From Ifrita kowaldi (lineage: Eukaryota > Chordata > Aves > Passeriformes > Cinclosomatidae): 64,000 nt of DNA. Within the stretch, counting starts at the first letter, position 1; each line of letters begins with the position of its first letter. The stretch spans positions 647,923 through 711,922 of the forward strand of contig VZRS01007388.1 of the NCBI GenBank assembly GCA_013398055.1, written 5' to 3'. A program made the position numbers and the translations under genes. The notes under the pieces are model-generated. The model saw nothing but the letters and a program-made list of their open reading frames with translations. It was not told the DNA's origin and made no database searches. Shown here piece after piece: positions 1-13,849 of this stretch.

Positions 1-930
1 AACTTTACTCAGTGAAACAGCTGTTTCTGGTCTACAGGCTGTACTGTTTCTTACGTACTAGATGAGGTTTTATTTACACTTGGTATTCAAGTGAGATTAT
101 TTTTTTGGTCTGTGAAAACAGCATCAACAAAAAAATTACCCTTAGGTAGGTTAAAATGATCCTTGTCGAGCCTGCCACAGGACACAGGCACAAGAAGAAG
201 CCACAAATTTCAAGACTTTGAACTGCTCTTATTTCATCCTAGCTCATTAAGGGTCCTGCTCACCTTTCGCTTGGTTAAAAACTAATAAGCAAAAAAAGTA
301 TATAAGCTCCTCCTTTTTGTGCAAGCAGAACAGCTGTAGCCAGAGGTTTACAAATACTCATTATAGCAGAGGATTCTGCTGTTTTCCCATGTCCTAATTC
401 TTCATGATAGTGGAAGTAAAAGCCTGTAATTTTTGGACTTGAAACAAAGTTGAAGAAACAAAACTGATACCAAATTGTTAGCAGGATAAAATGATAGCTG
501 ACTTGCAATCCAAACTCTGATACACAGAAATATGACAACATGCAGAAAAGCAAATGTTACATGGTTTATTTATGACACCTCAGTATGATTTGCCCTCAAG
601 CACTATGACAGTAAATTACTACAGTTTCAAAAACCAGTATGATGAACACTGATTTATTTTACATTTTCCCCTTTCCCTTCATTTGTGATTGTCTGACACA
701 GTGGGACCAACCCTCGAGAAATTAGAAAGATATCATCTTGTGAGGGATATTGCACTTATTTTCCCTGCAGGTGTCTTTTTGCCTGATACTGTCTCTGCCT
801 CTTTTAGCCTGTGGTTATACTCTCTTATGGGACAGTCTCATGCTACCTGAGCACCTGGCTGCTCTCAGCATAAGCCTGAAAAGAAATCAGTATTTTCTCC
901 CAGAATGAGTATAGGGACAAGTTCTAATTT

Positions 931-956
931 CTTTCTTTTCTTTTTTTTTTTTTTCT
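931..956. repeat. Pyrimidine/poly-T tract
   Basis: The run starts as mixed C/T and becomes almost pure T before returning to C/T. It is a simple low-complexity tract. It could be the reverse complement of an old retroposed poly-A tail, but no source gene is visible beside it. A single N lies 43 bases downstream at 999. Confidence 0.85.
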
Positions 957-3900
957 TCTCTGAGCAGCCCCAGATCTTCCCATACCAATAAATGTGAGNG
1001 TTCACAGACGCTAACATAGACATTTGACATGACCAGCAGATTACATTGTAGAAATGGACACTGAACTGGCCTGGTCTTCCAAGAGACCACAAGCTCTGAC
1101 TAAAGCCAAGGGCCTGTTTTAATATAGAAAAATAATTACTGAATAATTCTGCCAACAAAGTCTGTGTTGAGGTTAAACATTTCAAATGCAACTAGTAATC
1201 TAGGATGTGCCTGCTTCTGCCAAATTCATCCGAAATCTCTTCAACAAAACTAATCTCCTACAATCTCAGACAAGCAAGCATAGAAAATCTGGACTGTTTA
1301 GAGACACTGTAAATTGTCCAGAGCATAAGTCTCCCACTGGACCTCAGGGCTCAATTCTTGCCTCTGACTCTACCTCAGACTTGCTAGTGTGTCAACAGAC
1401 AGTTCACTGCTGAACTTTTGAGCTTTCAATATTATCTGTGTTACCTGACCTTCCCCAGCAAACTGTGGAGAGAGGAGAGCTCTCTGGTGATGCAGTGTTC
1501 CTACAGCCTGAGTCAGGTGAGGGAAATGTATTCATTGGATTCCAGCCTCATAGGATCTTTTAAATCCCTGTATCCAAGTTTCACAGGTACAACCTGGGAC
1601 AGCAAAGGAAACCATAAAAACTTCATCTGTTGCTGAAAGATTCACTTTCACAGCTAGTTATAAAATTTGCAATCATTTGCATTTCTAGGGACATCTTCCT
1701 AAGCAGCAGATTACATTCTTCGTGAAGTTTTAAAGGTATACTCACTAGTAAACCAGAAAATCTACTGTACCATTCTCCCTTTACAGATATATTTGGTAAT
1801 TGTTTCTACTTTCTTTAATATTTTTTGTGTATTTTTCAATCTGATCTAATTTCCCAAAGTAAAAAGCTTTTTACCTTAACATTTAAAGAAATGTGTTATC
1901 GGGAAAGCATCATATATGCTATACAACTTGGTCAAGAATAAACTATAAGATTTTATGCACCTTCTAAAATTTCTTACACAGTAAAACATCTCACCTTTTT
2001 TGTAAACTGATGGTGCTCAAGGAGGGAATAACAAAGATGCGATGCAATTCAATACTTCATAAAATCTAAGTACTCCTAAATATGATAAGATCCTGAGGCA
2101 CATATAGTTACTGCTACAGCATGTAAAACACACAATGGAAAAGTTTACCTTTCAATGTACACATAATCTGTGTCAGAATCTCTTCACTCGTAAAGGAAGG
2201 AATAGATCGTATCTTCTCATATCTTCCCATACCAGGTAGAACCCTGTGTGTTCTCACTAGTGATGCAATGAATAACAGGTGGCATTGCTGTTGCTGTGCT
2301 CTCTGGGGTGCTCTGCCATGCAAGTGACTGTCATTTCAGTTTACAGTTCAAATGCAACAACAGACCTTAGGCAGAGCGGATGTGCAGCTATTCATCAAAA
2401 CTTTTCTTTAATACCCCAGTGAATTTCACCTGCCACCTGCAAAAAAATGAATAGTTCTGGCTGAGTTGCCATAAGTGCAGCATCAAACACATCCTAATTC
2501 TTCCATATTCCTGAACTAGCTGTAGGGCATCTCACGTGAGACACACCACATCACCCAGACCAAAATATAGAAAATTCTGAAAAGTATCTCAGTATTTTCT
2601 CATTCTGGAGAAATCTCAGCATGCCCAAAGCACAAGGTCAGAGCCAGAAACACTGGAATGCCCAAATTTCCCATGAAGCCTGTTGTACTTTCAAGAAAGG
2701 TCACAGCTCACCAGGAGCTCTCCATGCCCTAGAGCAACTACTCAACAAGGAGGAAGAGAGCTCAAATCAGCAGCCTTTCAGACCAGAGCACTAATCACTA
2801 CTGCTGCTGGGATTATTTACTAAGTACATGATGTAGATTTGCACTAGAATTCCCATTAAATTCCAGGAATTCTTGTTGCTTAACTTTTTTTTTTTGTCCA
2901 GAATTAAAGGAATATATGCACTCCTTAACAATTCAAAAGCCAGGAAAATTATCCAAAGGGAATTACAGCATGTTTAAAAAGGTGTACTTTCATCTGTTGA
3001 CCTCCTATAATGTCTTTGCCAAAATGTAGTTTAATTGATCAAGATACACTTAGTGTAAATTCATTGAAATGATGAATTTCAGTTTCTGAGATCCTGAGGG
3101 CATGTGTAGGCAAAATCACAGTCAATCTATAAAACCACGATACAGCAACACAAAGAAATTAAAGTGTATTTCTAGATTCATCAATAATTTGAGAGCTCTG
3201 AATAAAGATACTAAATACTCTACAAACCCTTATCTCTCTCTTATGAAGAGGGATGTCAAAGGTGGATTAAGAAAGTAAAATCATTATGGTTAAACACTTA
3301 GTAATATCAATGTTAATATGTGTTAATGGGAGGAATAGACAATTCCTGATAAATTTTGGAGGGGAATGTGTCCCATCAGACTGATCCACTCTGACCTAGA
3401 CCTGCCCCTCTGAAACTGTGAGCAACAGCGAAGTTTCCCACTCAGCTGTACTGGGTTGCAAACAAACTATGTATCAGCATGAATATTTAATTCATAAATC
3501 TGAGCAAAATACTTTCAAACTGAATATGGGCAATGAACTTAGTGTTACTAAAACCAAATCATAAAAACAATAATAGCAAACTGCCAAGAATTTCAGTGGA
3601 TGCCAGGTTGATGACAGCACAATCCGATTTTGAAATAGAAACTTTCATGCAACAGGAGACAAATTAATTTATGTGCTGAAAGGGCTGAGGAGCCATTTTC
3701 CAGCACAGCTGCTCCAGCTCGTATGATATTTCCTGTCTAAAAGGAAGAATATGTGCATTGACAGAACCTGTGGCAACTCCCCAAAGAGCACTACAAGGTC
3801 AGAGGACTTTACTGAAAGAATATATATGACATTGCAGAATATCACTCAAAGGAACAGATATTCTTGCGACTGGGGACACTGACGGAGTGACCGCAGTGGT

Positions 3901-4536
3901 TTGCATAATCAAAGAGAAATTTCTACCTTTGTTCCTGTAGACCCCCGCTGCAGAGGAGGGGAAGGTACTATGGCCAGTAAGTAGAAAGGCAGAGAATCAA
4001 AAATGAGTTTCTCGGTTTCCCGACGCTTTGTAAACTTGCTTGCCTAACAACCATAATCTGTTCATCATTTATGCACAAAACCTGAAGAACCATCAGTAAA
4101 ACCAGAATTTGAAGCACAGAAAGCACCTTTCAAAAAATTTCACCAAGGACCAAAACATACTTCCTAGATACTACAGGTTTTACTCAGATGTGTAGGTTTT
4201 CTCCTAGTCTTCCAGCTGTGCTAAACTGAGCACCTCTGGATGTCCTATTGCAACTTTATTTTGATCAAAGATAAGCTTTCCTCCTTAGCTAATGAAAAGG
4301 TTCAAAGGCATCCAGCCATACCTTACAAGGGAAGAACCTTTGAGAAATGGTTGCAAATGAGCTGGTTTGAAAACCAAACTAGGGTGAAACCACACATAGG
4401 AATATGCCACTCTTAAAAATCTGAAAGCAGGCAAAAAAATCAGCCAGCGTCTGACCTTGGATTACAACTGTGAGGTCTCAGTGAGAACATTGTGGAAGTG
4501 AATGCAAGCAGGAACTGAGTCCTGGATGGAATGGAA

Positions 4537-4546
4537 GGGGCGGGGC
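4537..4546. promoter_or_regulatory. Isolated GC box (Sp1-type motif)
   Basis: The ten bases ggggcggggc are a textbook Sp1/KLF binding motif. It stands alone in AT-rich DNA, with no CpG island, TATA box or open frame attached, so a promoter is not supported. It may be a chance match or a remnant of an old LTR. Confidence 0.25.
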
Positions 4547-5427
4547 CCAAACAGCAGCTACATCTAAATGGAAACCTCATAGAATCAGCTCTCAGGCTGT
4601 GGCTGCTTTAAGCAGGCAGACCCCAAAAAGGCACGTGCAAAAGTCCGTGTACAAAGGGCAGGTGTATAATTATATGGATAGGTTAACTGGAGTAAGAATT
4701 AGTTTCAAGATAGCCTGTTAAGGACAACACTGTATTGTTAAAGTGTTTCTAAAATGTACCTGATTCTATTTCTAAGCAAAACACAATATATTTAGGTATT
4801 TAACTTTCTTCCTTGACTCCCACTGTTATAAGTGCAAAACTTGAATATTTGAATGAGTAGGTGTTCCAATACCATGAATCTAAGACACTGTTGCAGACCT
4901 GAGGCAAATCCGGGCACGCAGGGATGGGAAATAATCCAGCTCGAAGAATCAGAGTGCATGATTTGTCCAGAAACTGCACAGTTTACCATTTCATCTATAT
5001 ACTATACAATACTATGGTCTCTTACCATTTTATTTAAGCAAAGAAATTTTTATCTTAGGTAAGGTAAAAAGATAAAAATAAAGCAGTGAGAAACAATTGC
5101 TTTCATCAGTTTGGTCAGAATGAGCATGAGAGGTTGCCTGGTCCAGGACAGCAAAATTCTCCTGCTTCCTTCCATGGAAGGGAGTGTCTCCAGACAGCAC
5201 CTTGCAGGGAGGCTGCGGGCACTGAGTTGTCAGCACAGCTACAGGGATTTTTCCTTGTCTTTCCTTTTCCTTTGAAGGTTTATAAATCTATTAGGTGAAT
5301 AGAACATGATACGAAAAAACAAACGGTAGAGGAAAAAAGGAGTTTTTAATATTGCTTTTGAGAAAGGTTTCCTCTTTCATTTGCTGCAGAAACTCCAGGT
5401 ACTTTGTGTGAATTTGGTTGGGTTTTC

Positions 5428-5446
5428 TTGTTTGTTTGTTTGTTTT
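5428..5446. repeat. (TTTG)n microsatellite
   Basis: About four and a half units of a TTTG tetranucleotide, seen directly. Short and probably neutral. Confidence 0.8.
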
Positions 5447-6386
5447 ACAATAATCATATTTTTCCTTTGTCCTATTTTCTAAGTTAGAAAGCAAAACTTC
5501 AGTTTTCAGGCGTAGCTGTTGCACCATAGCAGACTGAACTCACCTGCAAAGATGATACTAAATATTTTTAACTAGACAGATGTTACCTCTTCAGCTGTAA
5601 AACTTCGTAACATGGAGTTTACGTAGGGTCTCAAATGCAGAAGTGTGGGCAACTTAAAATAAAGTAGGAATGTAATTATAGAGTAGTAATGGATACCACA
5701 AGAAGTCATAGCAGGCTAATGTGATAACTTACTGTAACATCCAATGAGTAGGAATACTAAAATTTCTGTATTAAAATGGTATTAGTGGTATATTAGGCTA
5801 ACATGGTATGACAAAAAAATTGCAAATAAAATACTATAATTTAGTCTAGGGCATAAATGTGAGGGAATAAAACCAAATATTGTCATAGAGAAACACCCTC
5901 TTCATTTAGAGAAACATGGAAATTTTGTGATAGAATTTGCTGTCGTGTCATACTGATAAAGTTCAGGAGAGATTACATATTGCTATGTGAATTGTAAATT
6001 AGTAGAAATGATATCTTATATCCACATATCATTTTTAGTCCAAGGGATATCAAAGGCCTTTGCAAGCTTAGAGACATGCAAAGCAATGCCTCCACGCTTA
6101 TCATCAGCCTCTAACCTGCAGCTAATAGACTTCCCAATAGTCCCCAAATTTTTGAATAACCAAAATTTTGTCCAGTTGCTGATGGCATGACAAAATTTAT
6201 AGAGTGATTGTCTTTTTGAAGACAGTTTTTCTCAGGAAAATGAAGTCCCTCTAGGCTCTGTACCAACCAAGTTCAGGAGAAGCTCCCATTTGCATGAAAT
6301 AACTGGTAAAAACTGTATGTTCATGTAAAAACCCCCACATTCATTTACAAAAATAGCATACAGATACTATGTATTCTGAATACAAT

Positions 6387-6640
6387 AATCATAGGACCAT
6401 AGAATTATAGAATGTTTTGGGTTGGAAGGGACCTTAAAGATCTGATAGCTCCAATTTGCCCCCACCATGGGCAGGGACACCTTTCACTAGACCAGGTTGC
6501 TCAGAGCCCCATCCAACCAGGCCTTGAACACTTCCAGGGACAGGGCATTCACAGCTTCTTGGGGCAACCTTCTTGGTGTGCCAGTGCCTCACCACTTTCT
6601 CAGTGAATAATTTTTGTTTCTAATAACATTATTTAGACAC
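6387..6640 (-). mobile_element. CR1 LINE, 5'-truncated 3' end
   Basis: Read on the plus strand this begins with the ATCATAGAAT-type units that are the reverse complement of the CR1 3' terminal repeat. It continues with the characteristic avian CR1 text: ggttggaagggacctta at about 6421, the 'catgggcagggacacc' block, the 'ccatccaaccaggccttgaa' block and the 'ccagtgcctcaccac' block. The element is therefore inserted on the minus strand and holds only its 3' untranslated end, about 250 bp, the usual fate of CR1 copies after incomplete reverse transcription. The match to the consensus I remember is good with scattered substitutions and small indels, so it is moderately old. An open frame of 64 codons across it (6412-6606) is fortuitous. 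No target-site duplication is expected, because CR1 typically makes none. Confidence 0.95.
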
Positions 6641-9540
6641 AAGAAAAATTGTGAATGCAAGTTGCTGTTTGACTCTCACCACCCACACTTAGTTCAAACT
6701 TCAGTGATGTGCCCACTTACCTTTTTGAGTAATCAACAACCAAGGACACTTCCAAGCCAGTTTCTGCTAAATTCGTCTGAGAAATATTCATCATAGAGCT
6801 TATGCTGACAAATTTTGACTCATTGTCAGGTAACCTGAAAAACAGAACATATGTATTATATACATATACACAAATACACAGGTACTTTAAAAATTGATGG
6901 ATTTCATCAGACATTTATTTGTAAGCTCATCAAGGCTTAATGACATTCACCAAAAAATGGCCAAAGAGGTATTAGTATGTATTCCTCTCTGAATGCATTT
7001 ACATGCTTTTACTTTGCAAGCCTCATGGATTTCTGTAGCTTTCAAACCAGCAGCAAAATTATGTCCCCTAATTTTGCAAGTATTTTATGATATTTATGCA
7101 ATATAAAGGAGACTAAGTAACCAGAATTATTTGTCTATGGGATTAAAAATCCTAGTGATAACATATGCAACATACAAGTGCAGTAGGACAGTGGTTCCTG
7201 AGAGTTCAGCAGCAAATGTATTAATTTAAAATTTTATTCAGGACAACATTGTGGTCGTGCACCACAATATTAACTTGCAGTGACTATGATAACATTATCC
7301 CATTTATAGCACTGAAAGCAAAGAGTCAGCATTGAAATCAACGCAACAACTGAGCCTTAAAGAACACTTTCAACAAAGAACTAACAGGGAACTGTGGACA
7401 AGATTACACAGTACTTCCCTGTTTCTGTTCATCCGCTTTACTCTATCTGGAATTTTCCATTTTACAATGTGGACACACATTTTGTGTCATGGAATATTTT
7501 CACCATGTTTCACCATTAATGCAAAATGTCTACAGAAAGCCCCTGGAATTTTCTGTCATTTTTTATATGCCCATTACAACTCTCAAAACCATTCAACACA
7601 ACTCTTTGTGCTTCCCACTGAATTAGCTACAACTTCTGTTATTTTGATGCTTTACTGAGCCTGCACTGCCCCATATCAAAGCCATGACCTCCCTTTGCAG
7701 CTGCACTCTTCTCACTGCAGCAAGTTGAAAGTCCCTCCTCACCTCTGGGCTCCATCAGTGCCAGCTTTCTTCAGCTACTGATTCACTTCTTTGCCTCAGC
7801 AATACCAGGTTTGAATGTCTACTTACTCACTGCTGCCACGTCATGGAGTTGCTTTCTGAAGAGCAGAACTCCATTCTGAGGTGAAGCCATCATCCTTGCT
7901 ATTGGCACTTAGGGTGTCTGCACGACGCTCACGGAGTAAATTGAGGGATAACAGGCTGTACTTGACAATTTGCATGTTCTATAAACACATATATGGGAAG
8001 AAGTTCCAAATATTTATTTCTGGATTTCTCTCTTTCAGTCATTTCCCCCACCTAAGTTTTTCTGGTTAAAAAACTCCTTTAGTTTTATATTAGGGTAGTC
8101 TGCACTGCTATGTTCTTACCATCTACAAAGGCAGAGGTATGGATACCTTCTTTTCTCTCTTCCCACAAAAACTACAAGTGAATTAGAGCTGGGAGAATAT
8201 CTGTGCATGTGCACACACACTGTGTTTATACGTGCAGTGGCACACACGTGGAGATCAATAGTACTTCAGGCTGCCTTACAGGCAACGGGTATAGAACAGA
8301 AGCTCAAATGTGTGACCTCTGCCATTTTCTAAAGTAGAGAAAATAAAGTTTTTTTCACTGTTTTGAATTAGAATCATACTGCCATACAGTAGATTTCAGT
8401 GATGTTTTTCTCCTACAAATAAAAAAAGGGCTATACAACTGGGGAAATATTGCTTTACTGAAGAGCACAGCTATAACTAAATCATTGCACCACAACAAAA
8501 ATACTAAAATCATCAGAAACCTTGAGCAGAACATGTCGGGGGTTTTTTTAATTGGCAAAAGAATAAAGAACAAAGAGTAAAATAAATCCTTTCAATTTTT
8601 TGTCATTGCAACAGAATTCTGAACTGTAGGGGGTAGAACGATGCATCCATTTGCACTTACAGTACCTTATTAGGGAATGACTAAATTACTTGTAGAGCCC
8701 TTTCCATGTCGCCACTTATGAGTAACGATATAATTTCCTAAATCACATAAATAAATACACAAAGTAAGCTCTCAGAATTCTGTATTTTTTTTTAATCCTG
8801 TATTATAAAAAATAAATAAGAATGGTCATTTTTATAGAATTCAATTTTATTGTCAGCACAGGAACACGTTCAAACATTTGCATCCTATTATTGCTGAAAC
8901 GAAAACCAAACTAGATAATATGCACCTTGTGAATTATGTTCTTTCACTATGTCTGTATTTACTAGACAAATAGCTGCAATCCCTGTTCTAGTGGAAGGAA
9001 ACGGTAACATTTACCTTTATTTATACTGCCCACAGTATTTCAAAATATTTTATGCCTGACTATCTGGAAAAGCTAAGACTCTTTAAAAATACATTTTGTA
9101 AAGTTATGGTGATTTGAATTATCATAGCAGCTAAGATTTTGTATATTTATTTCCATGTCTCAAAAAGGAATCTCATATTATTAGTGAACATAATGTATGT
9201 GTCAAAAAAGAGGCATCAAAAGCACTTCCTGTGCACTTGACAGGGTGACAAAATATTTCTCCTATCCTTTCCTAATTGAGCTGCTGTACAAAGGGAGACA
9301 TTATGATAATATTAATAATAGTTACATGGATATTTGTAGGTACTGTGTAACCCTTCAGTCCATTTTCCCAGACAATGGTGACTACAAAAAGGCTTCAAAA
9401 TAGAACATCACACAATATGAATGCCACTTTTTTCTATCTTACATTTTAAAAACATCATTGAAATCAGAAAGTTCATTTACAAAGGACTGGCAGTTGCAAT
9501 CACAGCAATAATGTAGTGCTGAGAAAAAAAGGGTAATTGG
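6641..9540. other. Unique non-coding stretch
   Basis: No gene recognised. The longest open frame (7332-7658, plus, 108 codons) has no identifiable domain. An alternating purine-pyrimidine stretch at 8202-8225 is listed separately. The remainder is AT-rich unique sequence with short A and T runs, for example around 8789. Confidence 0.55.
8202..8225. repeat. Alternating TG/CA tract
   Basis: A run of alternating purine and pyrimidine (tgtgcatgtgcacacacac followed by tgtgt) is seen directly. It is partly self-complementary around the central tgca. Such tracts can adopt left-handed DNA under supercoiling, but here it is most simply a degenerate CA microsatellite. Confidence 0.6.
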
Positions 9541-9790
9541 TTTGGTAAAGATCGCTTTCCATTACACCATAAAGCACTACACAATAGGAAAGGTCGCCAA
9601 TTAAGCAATCATGAATACCAAGTACTGAAGCTGATGAAAATAGGGCAGTGGTTTAAATAGATTTGCAAGCAATTTACCTTTTCACAATGTTGGCAATCTG
9701 ATGCAATTTGCTTGCAATTTTGTCTGCTTTCAGTAGCACTCGAAGCTGACACTACACAGACCAAATGGCAAAGAGGCCTGAATAGAAAAT
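9541..9790. other. Candidate conserved non-coding block
   Basis: This stretch has no repeats, no open frame and a balanced, complex composition with several AT-core transcription-factor-like motifs. It includes a 10-bp inverted repeat, ttgcaagcaa at 9663-9672 and its complement at 9708-9717. The texture resembles vertebrate conserved non-coding elements, but that is an impression, not an alignment. It could be ordinary unique DNA. Confidence 0.2.
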
Positions 9791-12700
9791 GTAAAACTAT
9801 CTTGGCTGCATCAGGGAACCAGAATGGTGGTTCATCAGGAAAATTACAACAATTAACATAAGTGCTGCAAAAATCAACACTTTAAATGTCACACTCACTA
9901 GTCTGTCCAAAGACTGTAAAAGTACCATCTCCATTGCTGGACTAACAGTAAATATGAAGCAATCACCAACAAGCCTTGAGGCTGATGGCTTTACAATTGA
10001 TGTGACATTCTCTGAGCGATAAAATAGCCTTTCGTTTTACAAAAGTAAGTATTTTTCTTCTTCAGATTTAACCTGGGTTATGTCAACCCAAAACTTGTAT
10101 TTATTTTTTTTTTCAACTCTTCCTCCAACAAAATTGTTCTGAACTTGAGTGTGTTCTTTACTTGTTTTGATGTTCTAAAAAACTTTATATTTCAGGGAAT
10201 TGGATCCAAACTGATAAAACTCAAATATCGATCCATTCTTTTTCAATGTAAATTGTACTCAAGATTTATATCAAAATGTGTTTGCTGAATGAGATGATGC
10301 ATTTGTGACTAGGGCTTGGTTTATATTTTAGGGAAGGGAGCCCCAAAAGGTAACTGTAGGTATTCCCTCAGGTTTTGGTGCAGAACACAGGATACCTTTA
10401 CTCATCTCTATCAATGTAAACCCAACAAATGTGAAAGATTACTTTTGAAGTAATTGAGATCCCATGTAATGGCTCCCATATTAAAGGCAGACATAAATTT
10501 GTCAATTTGTGAGGGAGAATTGACTTATGGTGTATATTTAATGATTTATTCTTTTTTAGAAGGCTGCAGCACCAAATAAAACAGCGGTTCTCTCTCACTC
10601 TGAGATCACACAGGAGAGTAACAACTTTTTCTGTGACATCATATCCTGAAAATAATGCATCTCCTTTGTCAGATTTTTGATCCCAAAACTTTATTAAGAG
10701 ACCCATTTATGGTGTGATTCAAAATATAGTCAGTGGAAGTTCAGACATCTAGGACCTTGTCATTCTGAAAATTAGCAAGATTCAGAGAGTCTGAACACTT
10801 TAACTTTTTCTTTTTTTTCCCCAGAGCTCAATAAATATATGTTGATGGCTCGGGCATCGTTAGCTCCTGGAGTCATCATTTCTACATCATGCATGCAGTC
10901 AGGAATGGCTGAGCCCATGAGCTACCCTGGGCATTGCTGTTCCACTGACAGGACCATTACCATGCTGCATCCTGAGGTGCAGTAGATCCATTAACTACAC
11001 CATTTATATTCATTTAAATGACTGGCCTTGAACAGCACCACTCTGTTGATAAGGATTGGTAGCACTAGAAAGCATTTCACAGCATCTTCAGTGGTGTAAC
11101 ACCTCCAGTGAACAATGGTCACCAATCTTTTGTTGCTTTTATCAAAAGGAAGAGGAGTGCCGTGCGCAGTTCTGAGTGGCATTAGATGGTTGGTTAAATA
11201 TAACACAAGTGCAAATGTTAGGTAAGAGACACTTACTTTTCCTTTAATGTGTTTCAAATGTCCCACCAGACATCTTTTAGATTTTTTACTACAATCTGAA
11301 GAATATTTTGACCAAAAGAAAGCAGATTAAGTATTGCAGTCAGAATTTCATGCAAAACTATTGATTTCTATAGGACAGTAACAGATAAGGACAACAGAAC
11401 AAATACATATTTCAACTACTCAAAGGGTTCTGCTGCTATTGCAAATGCCTTTCAGCTGAACCTTCTTTTTACAGGCTTCCCCCAGTGCCAATCCCTCACC
11501 GAGGCTACAGATACAATTGCAGTTCTAAAGGAGTGTAATTCCAGTCTATTGCTACTTTGAAGCAAGGCTCCTCTCCATTAATTTTGGCTCCCAATCTTTT
11601 AATTTCCTATTTGTTTGCCTTTTACAATATTCTCCTTTACTGTCTTAGTCCCATCCACAAAATGTGACAGTAACTTGGCATATGACAATCAATCTGAGCA
11701 CTTTCCTTTTTGCACTGTTCCCTATCTTTCATGTACTTCAGCATCCTAACTTCAAAAACTTTGTGAATGCTCAACATGCCTCATTGCCAAATATGTTACA
11801 CTAAGGGCAATAAAGTGTCATTTCCAGCTAAAGGAATGCTACTGGGAGAGAAATCCTAACTGCAGTTATTATCTGAATATAAATTGTACCTTCATTACTC
11901 TTTCATCTGCTACTTCACCATCCCTGTCTGGCTGGTACTTGTACACATAAACATTATCACATTTCTTTGTCTGTCTTTCTAATGTACATCACACTTATCA
12001 GTTGGATTGTTACTTTTGAATTACAGCATCTTCTTTTCTAATGCTTCAACAGGACAGCAATACTGACCACCATAAACATACGTGTGCATGTATATATATT
12101 TATATATATATATATATACACATATCCATGGCTGGAGATAGCAACTGGTCTTTCTTTAGCTACAAATTCAAAAGTTAAAACGCAACCACCTTTAACTGCA
12201 CCTCAGTTATGCTTAGAAAGTTCATTCAGTAACTGTTGTTATAGACGCCATTTAATGTGAATGTCAATGTTCCATAATAATTTAAAGATCAGTGATCTTC
12301 CACTGGAGCAATATTTGAAGCAACACATGAAACAAATACCTGGCGCCCATTTTAAACTGAGATAAGATGAAGTATGGAGGTGATTCTCACATCTTTTACA
12401 GCCCTCCATTCATAATTATCTATTCTCTGTCTGGTCTCTTCTGGGTCTCTGAGACAAACCAAGAAGGGAGAGTCAAGAGAAGATCTGTACTACCAGTAAA
12501 TTCAGGAATCAAGCTGAAGGGCTGCACACCAATTCTTTTCATGCAAAGCAGCAGAGACTTTTTTCTCTCCAAGCGGATATAGGAGTAAGAGGTGATGCCG
12601 CATTTCTGTCCCCCAGGGATGTCTGGTTAGAAATTATGCAACTCCAAATTTTCACCTCGTAGCCCCTTGCACATGTCTATATAATAAAGAAGATGATTCC

Positions 12701-13849
12701 TTTTACAATATTTTAAAATAATCCTTGTGGGCCAGTTGCTAGTAAGGTAACAGTCTAAAATTCACAATTGAAATTAAAGGAGTTGATCCTAATCTGAAAT
12801 TTTACAAGTGAGGATGAATTACTCTGCCGCTAATCAATCTATTACACATTTTAATACTTTGTTCTTTCATGCCTGAAACATTAGGGAATGAAGAAAACAA
12901 TGATCTTCAACTGAGGACTGAACTAGGTTTTGGAAATTGTGAGCGGAAAAAGCCAAAGAAATTAATATAACAAATATGAGTTTCTCAGTTTGGCTTTAAT
13001 CCTTGCTGTTGGGACATAGGGAAAAGTCAGTAATGAAAACACAACTTATTTTCATTGAATAGGACTAGGTTCTTTATCAATGTTAAGATTGTGGACCTTC
13101 TTTAGTAGAGTCACAAAAACTTATCCATCTGAGGAACTGCTATCTTGTATTTAGCTGATACCTATGTAATAGGACTGCTGCATTAAATAAACAAACTTAG
13201 CACCCTTAATGAATATTTCTACCATTAATAGTAATAAGATCTCTGTATCTATACAAAATAAAGCATCATTAAAAACAAAATAGCAAACCCCTGCAAATGT
13301 AGTAAAAACTGTTGGAACCCCAAGCTAAAGGATATCCATCTAGTATGGAACTTTAAATACATATATGCAAATATGTACACACTACATGAGGTGTATCGTG
13401 CCCGTACTTGTTCCAGTAAACAGATGCCAAACTATCAACAGCAGAGAACACTGTTTTCATGAGATTTCTTCAATTCTTTGCCACATTTCATACTCAACCC
13501 AAAATACCTTTATTTAAAAAATGATCAATTAAAAAAAGACAGATTTGTCAGCCCATTATTAATTTTCTTTCAGTCACCTCAAAGTGTTGGTTTTAGCAGA
13601 ATGAAAAATCTTCATATTTAGTGAGTGGATTAGGATTAGAAAAATATATAGACCTCAGCCTGACTGCTAGGACTGCTTTATATCAGTTTGTAAGTTTTGT
13701 GGGAATAAAAAAATAGCACAGATGGGACTATAACTGACCATAACCTGCTCTATTGTATTTCCAACAGTCTCTAATTACAGCAACACACCAGAGGAAGAGA
13801 TTTGAAAGGGCAGGTGATGGGATAGGAGAGAAACCTGTTTGACTTAAAC
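9791..13849. other. Unique non-coding stretch
   Basis: No gene recognised. It contains T runs near 10097 and 10811 and the (TA)n microsatellite at 12090-12120. Minus-strand open frames at 10398-10706 (102 codons) and 10991-11266 (91 codons) lack recognisable motifs and are of chance length for AT-rich DNA. Confidence 0.55.
12090..12120. repeat. (TA)n microsatellite
   Basis: A run of TA dinucleotides interrupted once by an extra T, flanked by a short TG/CA segment on both sides (cgtgtgcatg before, acacata after). Seen directly. Such compound CA/TA tracts are unstable and often polymorphic. Confidence 0.9.

Larger units (their letters stand above)
1..6386. other. Unique AT-rich non-coding stretch
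   Basis: I see no gene here. Open frames are all under about 110 codons, show no recognisable protein family and are riddled with homopolymer-derived residues. The stretch contains a long T tract (about 931-956), one ambiguous base (999), a shorter T run near 2886-2896, a lone GC box at 4537-4546 and a short TTTG run at 5428-5446. Spacing and composition fit intergenic or intronic vertebrate DNA. Short exons without long open frames cannot be excluded by eye. Confidence 0.6.

Noticed and set aside
4530..4560. Promoter based on the GC box
   Set aside because: Single motif, no CpG island, no TATA or initiator context, and no downstream open frame.
6412..6606. 64-codon plus-strand frame
   Set aside because: It is antisense CR1 3' untranslated sequence.
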